From Methanobacteriota archaeon (GTDB lineage Archaea; Thermoplasmatota; Thermoplasmata; SG8-5): 43,012 nt of DNA. The stretch is taken from assembly GCA_013791785.1 (NCBI GenBank), contig VMTD01000086.1, positions 1 to 43,012 of the forward strand, given 5' to 3'. A program made the translations under genes and the position numbers. A model generated the notes under the pieces. The model was given only the letters and a program-made list of their open reading frames with translations, had not been told where the DNA came from and searched no databases. Positions 35,090 through 42,051 of this stretch are shown piece by piece (within the stretch, counting starts at the first letter, position 1; each line of letters begins with the position of its first letter).

Positions 35090-37504
35090 ATGGAAAAGAA
35101 CGTTAAGAGATACGAGACAGAGATAGACGGAAAGAAGATAATTGTCGAAACCGGCAAACTGGCGCAACAGGCTTCGGCCGCCGTGACAGTGCAGATGGGA
35201 GAGACAGTGGTCATGGTAACCGCTATGATATCGAAAGAAGCGAGGGACATTGACTTTTTCCCGCTCATGGTGGATTACGAGGAAAGATATGCCGCAGCCG
35301 GTAGGATAAAGGGCCCGAGGTTCTCCAAGAGAGAAGGAAGACCATCAACCGAGGCAGTACTCATCGGCCGGATGATTGACCGCGGTTTACGACCGCTATT
35401 CCTTCAGAACATGAGGAATGAAGTTCAAATCATTTGCTTACCTCTCAGTCTGGACCACGAAAACCGGCCTGACATGGTAGCCATGCTTGGAGCCTGCATT
35501 GCGATTCACATTTCAGAGATTCCGTTTGACGGACCTCTGGCATGTGTGAGATTGGGCATGAGTGGTGGCTTCCCCATAATCAACCCGACAATCGAGGAGA
35601 TGGAACATTCCGAGCTTCAGTTAGTGGTTATGGGCGACGGCGACCGTGTTACAATGGTCGAGTGCGACGCCCAGGAACTTTCAGATGATAACGTGAAGAA
35701 AGCCTTCGACACTGCAATGGAACACATGGGACCACTGGCGAAATTCGTCGACGATATTCGCAAAGACATCGGAAAGCCAAAGTTGACAGAAGACCAACTC
35801 ACAATGAGAGGCGGTGAAAACCCAGAATTCCTGGAAATAATCGAGAAAATGAAGAAAGCAATCATTCCACATCTGGACGAATTCCTTTTCAACAACCCCA
35901 AGGGTTCCAAGGGTGAACGCAAGGCAATATTGAAAGGTCTCGAAAAGAAAATCATCGAGCAATTCAAACCCGAGTATGTTAAGGAAAAGGGCGGCGAAGA
36001 TGAAGCCGAAAAATACCTGAAAACAATACTTTCAAAATTCTTCTATGAGTTCATCGAGGAACAGGTGACTATTGCCATCCTTGAAAAGAAGAAGAGGGTC
36101 GACGGTCGCAAGCTTGATGAAATTCGACCCTTGTTCGCGGAAGTCGGACTCTTGCCCAGGACCCATGGAAGCGGTTTGTTCGAAAGAGGCGAAACCCAGA
36201 TACTTTCGATGGTCACGCTGGGCGCTCCATTCGACATGCAATCTGTAGAAACCATGGAAAGCGATGGCACCAAGAAGTATTTCCACCACTACAATTTCCT
36301 GCCATACTCTGTAGGCGAGGTAAAATTCCTGAGAGGGGCTAGTAGACGTGACATAGGCCATGGTGCACTCGCAGAGAAGGCTATGGTTCCGATACTGCCA
36401 GATGATGAAACCTTCCCTTACACAATTCGCGTGGTATCGGAAACTATGGGCTCCAATGGCTCATCATCAATGGGCTCGACATGCGGTTCGACGCTTGCCC
36501 TGCTGGACGCTGGTGTTCCAATTAAAAAGCCAGTTGGCGGCATAGCTATGGGTATTGCATCTCTGGGAAAAAAGTGGGCAATCCTCACTGATATTCAGGA
36601 CATGGAGGACGGTCCGGGCGGAATGGATTTCAAGTTCACCGGAACGAAAGATGGATTAACGGCCATACAGATGGATACAAAGACCCGCGGCTTGAGCAAG
36701 GAGATTATTCATGCAGTTTTCCCACAGATGAGGAAAGCGTTGAATGAAGTGATTGACTGCATAATCGCAGTGATTCCTGAGCCCAGGGCGGAACTGAGCC
36801 CCTACGCACCCAGGATAATCAGCTTCAAGATTGACCCCCAGAAGATTGGCGATGTCATCGGTCCCGGCGGAAAGAAAATAAGAGCCATAACAGAGGAACT
36901 TGACCTCAAGATAGACATCAACGACGACGGTCTGGTAATGATAACCACCAACGATGTTGAGAAGGGCAAGATTGCTGAGAAAATGGTTCGCGATATTGTC
37001 CGCGTCGTGGAAGTGGACGAGATATTCGAGGAAGCCGAAGTGGTCAAGATAATGCCGTTCGGCGCATTCCTGAATCTTACTCCCGGCCAGGACGGCATGC
37101 TCCATGTCTCCGAGATAGAATGGGGCCGCGTGGAAAACGTCACTGATCGGGTAAACATGGGCGACAAAATCCGCGTGAAGGTCATCAAGATTGAAAACGG
37201 CAAGGTGGACGTGTCCAGAAAGGCGCTTCTGCCAAAGCCGGAAGGTTATGTGGAACCCGAGCGCCGCCCCAGGACAAGAGACAGGGACGACCGCCGCGGC
37301 GGAGACAGGCGCGGCGGAGACCGGGACCGCAGAAGCAGCAGCAGGGACCGGGACAGCGCACCCAGGGAGAGACGCCCCAGGGACGACGGCCCAAATCGTG
37401 ATGGCTATGCCGGCGAGAGGAAGGACGAGCGGCTGGATGATATAGAGAAGCGCAAGTCCGAGAAAAAGCCGGAAGCTGAGAACACAACAGAAACAGAAGA
37501 ATAG
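35090..37504 (+). CDS. pnp: Polynucleotide phosphorylase, bacterial type
   Basis: 804 residues. It degrades RNA 3'-to-5' using phosphate to release nucleoside diphosphates. The first RNase PH core has DIDFFPLMVDYEERYAAAGR and FSKREGRPST. An alpha-helical linker (about 210-330) follows. The second, catalytic RNase PH core has RVDGRKLDEIRPL, HGSGLFERGETQ, ASRRDIGHGALAEKA and GSNGSSSMGSTCGSTLALLD. A KH domain (KIGDVIGPGGKKIRAITE, about 583) and an S1 domain (MPFGAFLNLTPGQDGMLHVSE, about 657) complete the canonical order. The last ~85 residues are an R/D/G-rich disordered tail. The domain order is that of bacterial and organellar PNPase, not of the archaeal exosome Rrp41/Rrp42. Flanked by archaeal genes, it looks like lateral acquisition. 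Confidence 0.95.
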   Translation: MEKNVKRYETEIDGKKIIVETGKLAQQASAAVTVQMGETVVMVTAMISKEARDIDFFPLMVDYEERYAAAGRIKGPRFSKREGRPSTEAVLIGRMIDRGLRPLFLQNMRNEVQIICLPLSLDHENRPDMVAMLGACIAIHISEIPFDGPLACVRLGMSGGFPIINPTIEEMEHSELQLVVMGDGDRVTMVECDAQELSDDNVKKAFDTAMEHMGPLAKFVDDIRKDIGKPKLTEDQLTMRGGENPEFLEIIEKMKKAIIPHLDEFLFNNPKGSKGERKAILKGLEKKIIEQFKPEYVKEKGGEDEAEKYLKTILSKFFYEFIEEQVTIAILEKKKRVDGRKLDEIRPLFAEVGLLPRTHGSGLFERGETQILSMVTLGAPFDMQSVETMESDGTKKYFHHYNFLPYSVGEVKFLRGASRRDIGHGALAEKAMVPILPDDETFPYTIRVVSETMGSNGSSSMGSTCGSTLALLDAGVPIKKPVGGIAMGIASLGKKWAILTDIQDMEDGPGGMDFKFTGTKDGLTAIQMDTKTRGLSKEIIHAVFPQMRKALNEVIDCIIAVIPEPRAELSPYAPRIISFKIDPQKIGDVIGPGGKKIRAITEELDLKIDINDDGLVMITTNDVEKGKIAEKMVRDIVRVVEVDEIFEEAEVVKIMPFGAFLNLTPGQDGMLHVSEIEWGRVENVTDRVNMGDKIRVKVIKIENGKVDVSRKALLPKPEGYVEPERRPRTRDRDDRRGGDRRGGDRDRRSSSRDRDSAPRERRPRDDGPNRDGYAGERKDERLDDIEKRKSEKKPEAENTTETEE

Positions 37505-37510
37505 ACAAAG

Positions 37511-37540
37511 ATATAGCAGGGTAAAACCTGCTATATTTTT
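37511..37540 (+). terminator. Intrinsic terminator of pnp
   Basis: ATATAGCAGG (37511-37520) pairs perfectly with CCTGCTATAT (37527-37536) around a GTAAAA loop, followed by TTTT. It begins 6 nt after the stop codon. Confidence 0.8.
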
Positions 37541-37645
37541 CATCAATCTTCGAGTACCATACCTACTAACGAGGCAGAGCCCATTGAATTCCCCGGGTTG
37601 GCTGGAACCAGCTTCTTGGCCAGTTTGAGCGCCGGTTTAAGCTAA
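37541..37645 (+). pseudogene. Probable TnpB C-terminal relic with IS605-type right end
   Basis: The frame through 37568-37645 reads NEAEPIEFPGLAGTSFLA and then SLSAGLS before TAA. This resembles the poorly conserved C-terminal tail of IS200/IS605 TnpB proteins. It abuts CCCCGCC...GGCGAGG, a hairpin like those at right ends of this family. No upstream TnpB domain (RuvC, zinc finger) exists because the pnp terminator lies directly before it. The assignment depends on the tail and hairpin only. Confidence 0.35.
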
Positions 37646-38158
37646 CCCCGCCCTTACAGGCGAGGCTTTAAAAGGATGATTACGGGAATCGTGTCACCAA
37701 CCCGGTTCCGAAACCGGGTCACGACCCCGCCCTCCAGATATCATGAGCAGCGATTCAGGCAGGGCATGATGGAGTTGGGCGATGTCGGGTTTCACAGCCT
37801 GGCAGGCTCTTTCGACCTTTGTGTTATGTTTCCAAACCACCTTAACAGGAATGTCGTGTCCAACCTCGGATTCAGCATTATGGATTGCGTTTTTAATCCA
37901 GTTCATGTAAATAAATTGTGCAGAACTTCTAGGATTTTTTAAAAAAAGTGGGCGGGGCTTCGGGCATAACGCCCAGGTTGAAGAGAGAATTGCCCCGCCC
38001 AAAGTGGGGAAGAGTTTATCGTGATAGGAATTGCCCACATAACAGATTCATGCTTCCCGAAAGGCATAATAGCTTGGTCGGGGATATAGATTTGGATTTG
38101 AATGAACGAGAACTACCGAGGCGAAGGGAAACTACGCTTAATTAGGAGTTCGCCAAAA
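37646..38158. other. Palindrome-rich accessory spacer without a confident gene
   Basis: It contains ACCCGGTT/AACCGGGT (37699-37718) and GGGCGGGGC (37950-37958) paired with GCCCCGCCC (37992-38000) around an inner GGGC/GCCC. Overlapping open frames exist on both strands: minus 37694-38038, with WIKNAIHNAESEVGHDIPVK; plus 37676-37942; plus 37948-38145. None shows a recognisable domain or a good start signal. The minus frame may be a transposase fragment, but I cannot show it. Confidence 0.3.
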
Positions 38159-38394
38159 TTTATCGTTTCCTCTTTATAAAAATGATGCAGAGCAAGCGAA
38201 AATCATTAACCCTGCCGCCTTCGTTTAACCAACACCCAGCAGAGCTGAAAAATGAACCAGATTGCTGCGCAACCCGGCATAACAAAGGTTAAACGGCTCG
38301 CTATGCTCGGCCAAGATTTTTTTTCTTATGTGCCAGAACATCAGGTAATCTAAGAAAAAACCACGGCGGCAGGATGATTTTCGGAAACGATAAA
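38159..38394. repeat. Large interrupted inverted repeat around a small pseudogene
   Basis: The left-arm blocks TTTATCGTTTCC (38159-38170), CGAAAATCAT (38197-38206) and CCTGCCGCC (38211-38219) recur in inverted order and orientation in one continuous right arm, 38365-38394. The left arm carries a 26-bp and a 4-bp insertion relative to the right. The structure encloses the small broken ORF at 38185-38353. Confidence 0.6.
38185..38353 (+). pseudogene. Frameshifted small ORF related to the 51-residue ORF at 38624
   Basis: A TATA-like TTTATAAAA (38174-38182) precedes ATG 38185, which opens MQSKRKSLTLPPSFNQHPAE and stops at 38292 after HNKG. The next frame continues from 38288 as VKRLAMLGQDFFSYVPEHQV to a stop at 38353. 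The joined product aligns with the ORF at 38624 (TLLPSFN ... GVKQLAVLDLSFF), so a small indel has broken it. The shared nucleotides CCTTCGTTTAAC and GTTAAAC-GCTCGCT-TGCTCG also align. Function unknown. Confidence 0.45.
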
Positions 38395-38443
38395 CTCACT
38401 CCGCTTCGCTCCGTGCCCTCGCATAAGCTTGGGTCGTCGAACA

Positions 38444-38516
38444 CGCGGCTATCTGGCTCGGCAAACTGCGTTCGCCTCGGCCCAAATTCCCCTTCAGGGA
38501 ACTTCAGATAGCCGCG
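38444..38516. repeat. 73-nt stem-loop with 12-bp perfect stem
   Basis: CGCGGCTATCTG (38444-38455) pairs exactly with CAGATAGCCGCG (38505-38516). The loop contains GTTCGCCTCGG and a nested TTCCC/GGGAA. It could be a structured RNA, a mobile-element end or a terminator of an older unit. Confidence 0.5.
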
Positions 38517-38575
38517 GGGACGTTTTGTGCAATTCGTAAACCTGCCTTTTCACTTTCGCTCACCCCCCCTATGCA

Positions 38576-38587
38576 AGTATATAAGGG
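38576..38587 (+). promoter_or_regulatory. TATA box before the 51-residue ORF
   Basis: AGTATATAAGGG is one of the best TATA-like matches in the window. AAGGAGA at 38607-38613 is a Shine-Dalgarno 10 nt before the ATG at 38624. Confidence 0.45.
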
Positions 38588-38623
38588 GCAAATCGCTAAA
38601 AGGGAAAAGGAGACTGTAAATTC

Positions 38624-38779
38624 ATGACGTTGTTGCCTTCGTTTAACGGGAACGGAATACGAGAAAACGCCGAAATTCGGGCATGCCTAGACTCTCCGCT
38701 AACGGGTGTTAAACAGCTCGCTGTGCTCGACCTAAGTTTTTTCTTACTCTACGGACAGGGGGTGTTCTTGATAGGTTGA
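38624..38779 (+). CDS. Small hypothetical protein, 51 residues
   Basis: The ORF opens MTLLPSFNGNGIRENAEIRA and ends SFFLLYGQGVFLIG. It has a well placed TATA box and Shine-Dalgarno, which argues for expression. It is related to the broken ORF at 38185-38353. The C-terminal third is hydrophobic, so a membrane-active peptide is possible, but no family is recognised. Its 3' part overlaps the repeat that brackets the ABC-3C cassette, so the similarity could be that of a non-coding repeat and not of protein. Confidence 0.35.
   Translation: MTLLPSFNGNGIRENAEIRACLDSPLTGVKQLAVLDLSFFLLYGQGVFLIG
38731..38767. repeat. Left direct repeat bracketing the ABC-3C cassette
   Basis: CCTAAGTTTTTTC, then TTACTCTACG, GACAGGG, GGTGTTC. 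It matches 41815-41847 (CCTAAATTTTTTC, GTACTCTACG, AGGGGTGTTC) in the same orientation with two substitutions and a 4-bp gap. A weaker relative occurs at 38311-38327 after the small pseudogene. Confidence 0.6.
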
Positions 38780-38852
38780 TAAAAATAATAGCCAAGGTTT
38801 ATGAACATTGGATTATTATCCTAATCTTAATGATGTGTGTTGGGTGCTAAAA

Positions 38853-39761
38853 ATGGATTGCTTTCAAAGAGCTTATTATGAAAAAGCGTTCCTTGCTGAA
38901 TTCTTAGAGAAGAAGGGCACTACATTTCAGGATTTTTTCTCCACAATTATGGAAAAGGCACATCCTAGTGATTTTCAACGTATTCGTCCTTGGGGAAATC
39001 AAGGAGACCAGAAGAACGATGGATATCTTAAAACCACAAGAACCTTATTTCAAGTGTATGCCCCAAATGAAATGAAAGGTAGTGAAGCAATCTCAAAGAT
39101 TGATGAAGATTTCAATGGTGCTTTGCCTCATTGGGAAAAGTACTTCGATAAATGGGTATTTGTTCATAATTCCCGTATGGGGTTAGGCCCCGAGGTCGAA
39201 AAGAAGTTACTTGAACTGGAATCATCTAATAAACAAATTAAAATTGAAAATTGGGGATTTGAAGAATTAAGGCAAATCCTTTTCTCAGTTGAAGATGCTG
39301 ATATAGCTTCAATATTAGGTCCTGCGCCTTCATATCAAGATATCAGTAATGTAGGTTATGAAGAGATAAAAGTTCTGTTAGGAACAATAGCCATAGAAGA
39401 GAACCTAAATGAAGACGATGTACGACCAGTTCCTAAAGAGAAGGTGATTATTAATAAGCTGTCATCGTCTACTGATGTGTTATTAAAGGGTGGAATGAGA
39501 AAAGCCCATCTTGTAGAGAGATTCTTCAATGAATGGCACGACCCAAACTATGGAGATAGAGTAGCAACTGCATTTTCAGATAAGTATATCGAGTATAGGG
39601 ACCAGGGATTATTGCCCGATGCGATATTTTCTAAACTTCAAGATTTCGCATTGGGAGAAAGACGAAAAGAACCTAGATATGAGGCTGCGGGGTACGCAAT
39701 ATTAGCCTATCTATTTGAACAGTGTGATATATTCGAAAGAACGGAGGGTGAGAAAAGGTGA
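38853..39761 (+). CDS. ABC-three-component (ABC-3C) system effector, restriction-endonuclease-like
   Basis: 302 residues. The N-terminal domain (FQRAYYEKAFLAEFLEKKG, then RPWGNQGDQKNDGY and RTLFQVYAP) has the pattern of a PD-(D/E)XK-fold nuclease: GD...DGY followed by a QxY strand in the place of ExK. The C-terminal region (about 190-300; KGGMRKAHLVERFFNEW, LPDAIFSKLQDFALGERR) matches the helical C-terminal domain that marks effectors of ABC-3C conflict systems. The ATG at 38853 is chosen over the TTG at 38808 because the conserved FQRAYYE region starts right after it. It is the first of three genes with 4-bp overlaps. AT-rich compared with the metabolic genes. The nuclease fold is inferred from motifs. 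Confidence 0.7.
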   Translation: MDCFQRAYYEKAFLAEFLEKKGTTFQDFFSTIMEKAHPSDFQRIRPWGNQGDQKNDGYLKTTRTLFQVYAPNEMKGSEAISKIDEDFNGALPHWEKYFDKWVFVHNSRMGLGPEVEKKLLELESSNKQIKIENWGFEELRQILFSVEDADIASILGPAPSYQDISNVGYEEIKVLLGTIAIEENLNEDDVRPVPKEKVIINKLSSSTDVLLKGGMRKAHLVERFFNEWHDPNYGDRVATAFSDKYIEYRDQGLLPDAIFSKLQDFALGERRKEPRYEAAGYAILAYLFEQCDIFERTEGEKR

Positions 39762-40003
39762 TACTCCCAACAAAGAGAATCAGTGAACAAAGAGCACTTC
39801 TTTACGTAGGGGGAGATATATTATCCTTACTAACCAAAGATAAAACTGTATCTAGATTATGGGATGAATTAAAAAAGAAAAGACAATCTGAGAGGGAAAA
39901 TTCCACATTAACTTTTGATTGGTTCATATTATCCCTTGACCTACTATTTATGATGAATATCATTAATATTGAAGATGGAATTATCGGGAGGATTGCATCA
40001 TGA
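39758..40003 (+). CDS. ABC-3C system middle component (small)
   Basis: 81 residues. The pattern PTKRISEQRALLYVGGDIL, SRLWDELKK and TFDWFILSLDLLFMMNII with a final GIIGRI is that of the small middle components of ABC-3C systems (probably the MC6-like group). These likely bridge effector and ATPase. It starts with GTG, overlapping the effector stop as GTGA, behind GGAGGGTGAGAAAAG, and its own stop overlaps the ATPase start as ATGA. The order effector, middle component, ATPase is that of known systems. Assignment is by family pattern and context. Confidence 0.7.
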   Translation: MILPTKRISEQRALLYVGGDILSLLTKDKTVSRLWDELKKKRQSERENSTLTFDWFILSLDLLFMMNIINIEDGIIGRIAS

Positions 40004-41760
40004 TAACGAGCATATCTAGCGACCTCCCCACATTCAAACAATTAAAATTCCATGAAGGATTGAACATACTACTTGTTGAAAAAAGTAAAGAATCAACAGA
40101 ACAACACACTAGGAATAGAGCTGGAAAAACAAGTTTCATAGAAATTGTACATTTTATCTTGGGATCGAAATGTCCTCCAGAATCAATATTCAGAAATGAT
40201 ATCTTAAAAGATCACGAGTTTTCAATGACATTCGATCTCGAAAGTGAACCAATCACAATAGGAAGAAAGGGGGAAAGCCATAATGATTTTCGAATAATTG
40301 ATGGCAATACTGAAAAATGGCTGATAACTCCCTATGAAGATAAAAGTAAAAAATCATTATTCATAAACAAAGAGAACTGGCTGAAGGTACTGGGAACAAT
40401 GGTGTATAACGTTCCACCTGATGTAATCGAAAACGAAAAATATCCACCGAAATTTAGAGCAATGTTCGCATATTCGGCAAGAAGAGAAAACAACCATGCC
40501 TTCTCAGACCCAATAACACAATCCAGACATCAACAAATATTTGATTGGCAGTTGTCAATATCATACATATTAGGTATTGATTGGAACCTTGCAAGAGAAT
40601 GGCAAATAGTAAGAGATAGAGAGAAAACAATAAGGGAACTGAAGAAGGCAATAAAACAGGGAGCATTCGGAGATGTCCTAGAAAAATCCGCCTACATTAG
40701 GACAAAATTGACTATCGCAGAAAACAAAACTAATGAGTTACGTGAGCAAATTCGTTCCTTCAAAGTCCTAGATGAATACAAAGAACTAGAAAAAGAAGCC
40801 TCAAGTTTAACTGAGAAAATCAACTACCTAACAGATCAAAACGTAATAGATCGGGAACTAATTAACGAATTAAAAGAATCACTTCAGCGTGAAGAACCTC
40901 CATCAATTGAAGCCCTAGAAGAAGTGTATAAAGAAGCGGGTGTTGCTTTACCAGAAATAGCATTAAGACGATTTGAGGACATTAAGACTTTCCATGAAAC
41001 CATAATTGAAAATAGATCGGAATACCTGTCTGGCGAAATACAAGAAGCCGAACATAGACTAGAAAAAAGGGAAATGGCAAAGAAAGAATTCTCGAAAAGG
41101 CGCACGGAAATTATGTCCATTCTATCGGAACATGGCGCTCTAGAACAATATAGTGCAATACGCACAGAATTATCAAGAGCTGAAGCTAATGTCGAGGAAC
41201 TAAGAAAGAGACTAAGCTCGACTGAGCAATTAGAGCGTCAAACAACTGAACTAGAATTCGAAAGAACCGGTTTATTAACACGTCTACGTCAAAATTTTCA
41301 CGAACAAAAGAAAGACATTGATAGAGCAATATTGATATTCGAAGAAATTTCAAAATCATTGTACGAGGAAGCTGGAAGCTTTGTAGTAGATGGAAGTAAC
41401 AACGGACCACAATTTAGTGTTCAAATACAAGGCGAAAAAAGCAAAGGAATACGCAATATGCAAATATTCTGCTTCGATTTGATGCTCACCCAACTAGCAA
41501 TAGAGCGGAACATAGGTCCAAAATTCCTAATTCACGACAGCCATCTATTTGATGGCGTGGATGAAAGACAGGCTGCAAAGGCCATCCAAATAGGTGCTCA
41601 AAAAGCAAACGAACTCGGATTTCAATATATACTAACAATGAACTCTGATGCAATACCTCCCTCATTGCCAGAAGACTTCAACATAGAACAATATGTAATT
41701 GAACCAAGACTAACTGATGCTAAAGAAGATGGGGGATTATTTGGCTGTAGGTTTGAATAA
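40000..41760 (+). CDS. ABC-3C system DUF2326 coiled-coil ABC ATPase
   Basis: 586 residues. An SMC/RecN-like ABC ATPase head starts the chain, with the P-loop at residues 38-45 (RNRAGKTS) followed by FIEIVHFILG. Residues ~210-470 are charged coiled coil in two halves (for example ELREQIRSFKVLDEYKELEK, then EVELRKRLSS-like segments). The C-terminal ~90 residues form the DUF2326 domain (MQIFCFDLMLTQLAIERN, FLIHDSHLFDGVDERQ, LTMNSDAIP), which holds the Walker-B-like strand. In ABC-3C systems this protein is thought to sense foreign nucleoprotein and license the effector. It is the last gene of the cassette; the bracketing repeat and inverted repeat follow within 60 bp. Confidence 0.85.
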   Translation: MITSISSDLPTFKQLKFHEGLNILLVEKSKESTEQHTRNRAGKTSFIEIVHFILGSKCPPESIFRNDILKDHEFSMTFDLESEPITIGRKGESHNDFRIIDGNTEKWLITPYEDKSKKSLFINKENWLKVLGTMVYNVPPDVIENEKYPPKFRAMFAYSARRENNHAFSDPITQSRHQQIFDWQLSISYILGIDWNLAREWQIVRDREKTIRELKKAIKQGAFGDVLEKSAYIRTKLTIAENKTNELREQIRSFKVLDEYKELEKEASSLTEKINYLTDQNVIDRELINELKESLQREEPPSIEALEEVYKEAGVALPEIALRRFEDIKTFHETIIENRSEYLSGEIQEAEHRLEKREMAKKEFSKRRTEIMSILSEHGALEQYSAIRTELSRAEANVEELRKRLSSTEQLERQTTELEFERTGLLTRLRQNFHEQKKDIDRAILIFEEISKSLYEEAGSFVVDGSNNGPQFSVQIQGEKSKGIRNMQIFCFDLMLTQLAIERNIGPKFLIHDSHLFDGVDERQAAKAIQIGAQKANELGFQYILTMNSDAIPPSLPEDFNIEQYVIEPRLTDAKEDGGLFGCRFE

Positions 41761-41788
41761 TACCTAAACATTTCATCAAGTACGATTT

Positions 41789-41846
41789 AACACCCCCACG
41801 GCGAACAAAGTTCGCCTAAATTTTTTCGTACTCTACGAGGGGTGTT
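41789..41846. repeat. Nested inverted repeats after the ABC-3C cassette
   Basis: AACACCCC (41789-41796) pairs with GGGGTGTT (41839-41846). Inside it GGCGAAC (41800-41806) and GTTCGCC (41810-41816) form a perfect 7-bp hairpin followed closely by six T. The inner hairpin plus T run could terminate the cassette transcript. Confidence 0.6.
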
Positions 41847-41847
41847 C
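41815..41847. repeat. Right direct repeat bracketing the ABC-3C cassette
   Basis: Partner of 38731-38767, same orientation. The sequence between the two copies (38768-41814) contains just the three-gene cassette. Confidence 0.6.
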
Positions 41848-41864
41848 CGGACTGTGGAAAAGCG

Positions 41865-41880
41865 AATACTTATATACATT
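41865..41880 (+). promoter_or_regulatory. TATA box for the RHH-Mod operon
   Basis: AATACTTATATACATT puts the transcript start near 41896. It begins only 18 bp after the bracketing repeat, so the cassette boundary and the next operon's promoter are adjacent. Confidence 0.45.
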
Positions 41881-41910
41881 TGCAGACATTTGGGGATGAA
41901 TGTGATTAAC

Positions 41911-42051
41911 ATGCCTTCAAAGAACGTAACTCTCAGTGTTGATGAAGACCTTTACGAAAAATACAAAAAATTCTGTAAAAAGAAGGGCTGGCTTATTTCC
42001 AGACAATTTGAAATCATGATGGAAGAACAGTTGAAGGAGGAAAAGAAATGA
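41911..42051 (+). CDS. Ribbon-helix-helix (CopG/Arc-type) small protein
   Basis: 46 residues. It opens MPSKNVTLSVDEDLYEKYKK, the typical beta strand then helix of RHH DNA-binding proteins; GWLISRQFEIMMEEQLK is the second helix. Proteins of this type usually autoregulate their operon. The upstream in-frame ATG at 41896 would suit a leaderless transcript; I prefer 41911 because the RHH strand starts right there and GTGAT lies upstream. The stop overlaps the methylase start (ATGA), so the two are coupled. A control protein for the restriction-modification system is likely (inference). Confidence 0.7.
   Translation: MPSKNVTLSVDEDLYEKYKKFCKKKGWLISRQFEIMMEEQLKEEKK

Noticed and set aside
35090-37504. 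Archaeal exosome subunit (Rrp41/Rrp42)
   Set aside because: Those are single RNase PH domains of ~250 residues; here two cores plus KH and S1 are fused, as in bacterial PNPase.
37694-38038. Minus-strand 114-codon frame as a real gene
   Set aside because: It overlaps palindromes and competing frames on the other strand, and no domain is recognised; kept only as part of the spacer description.
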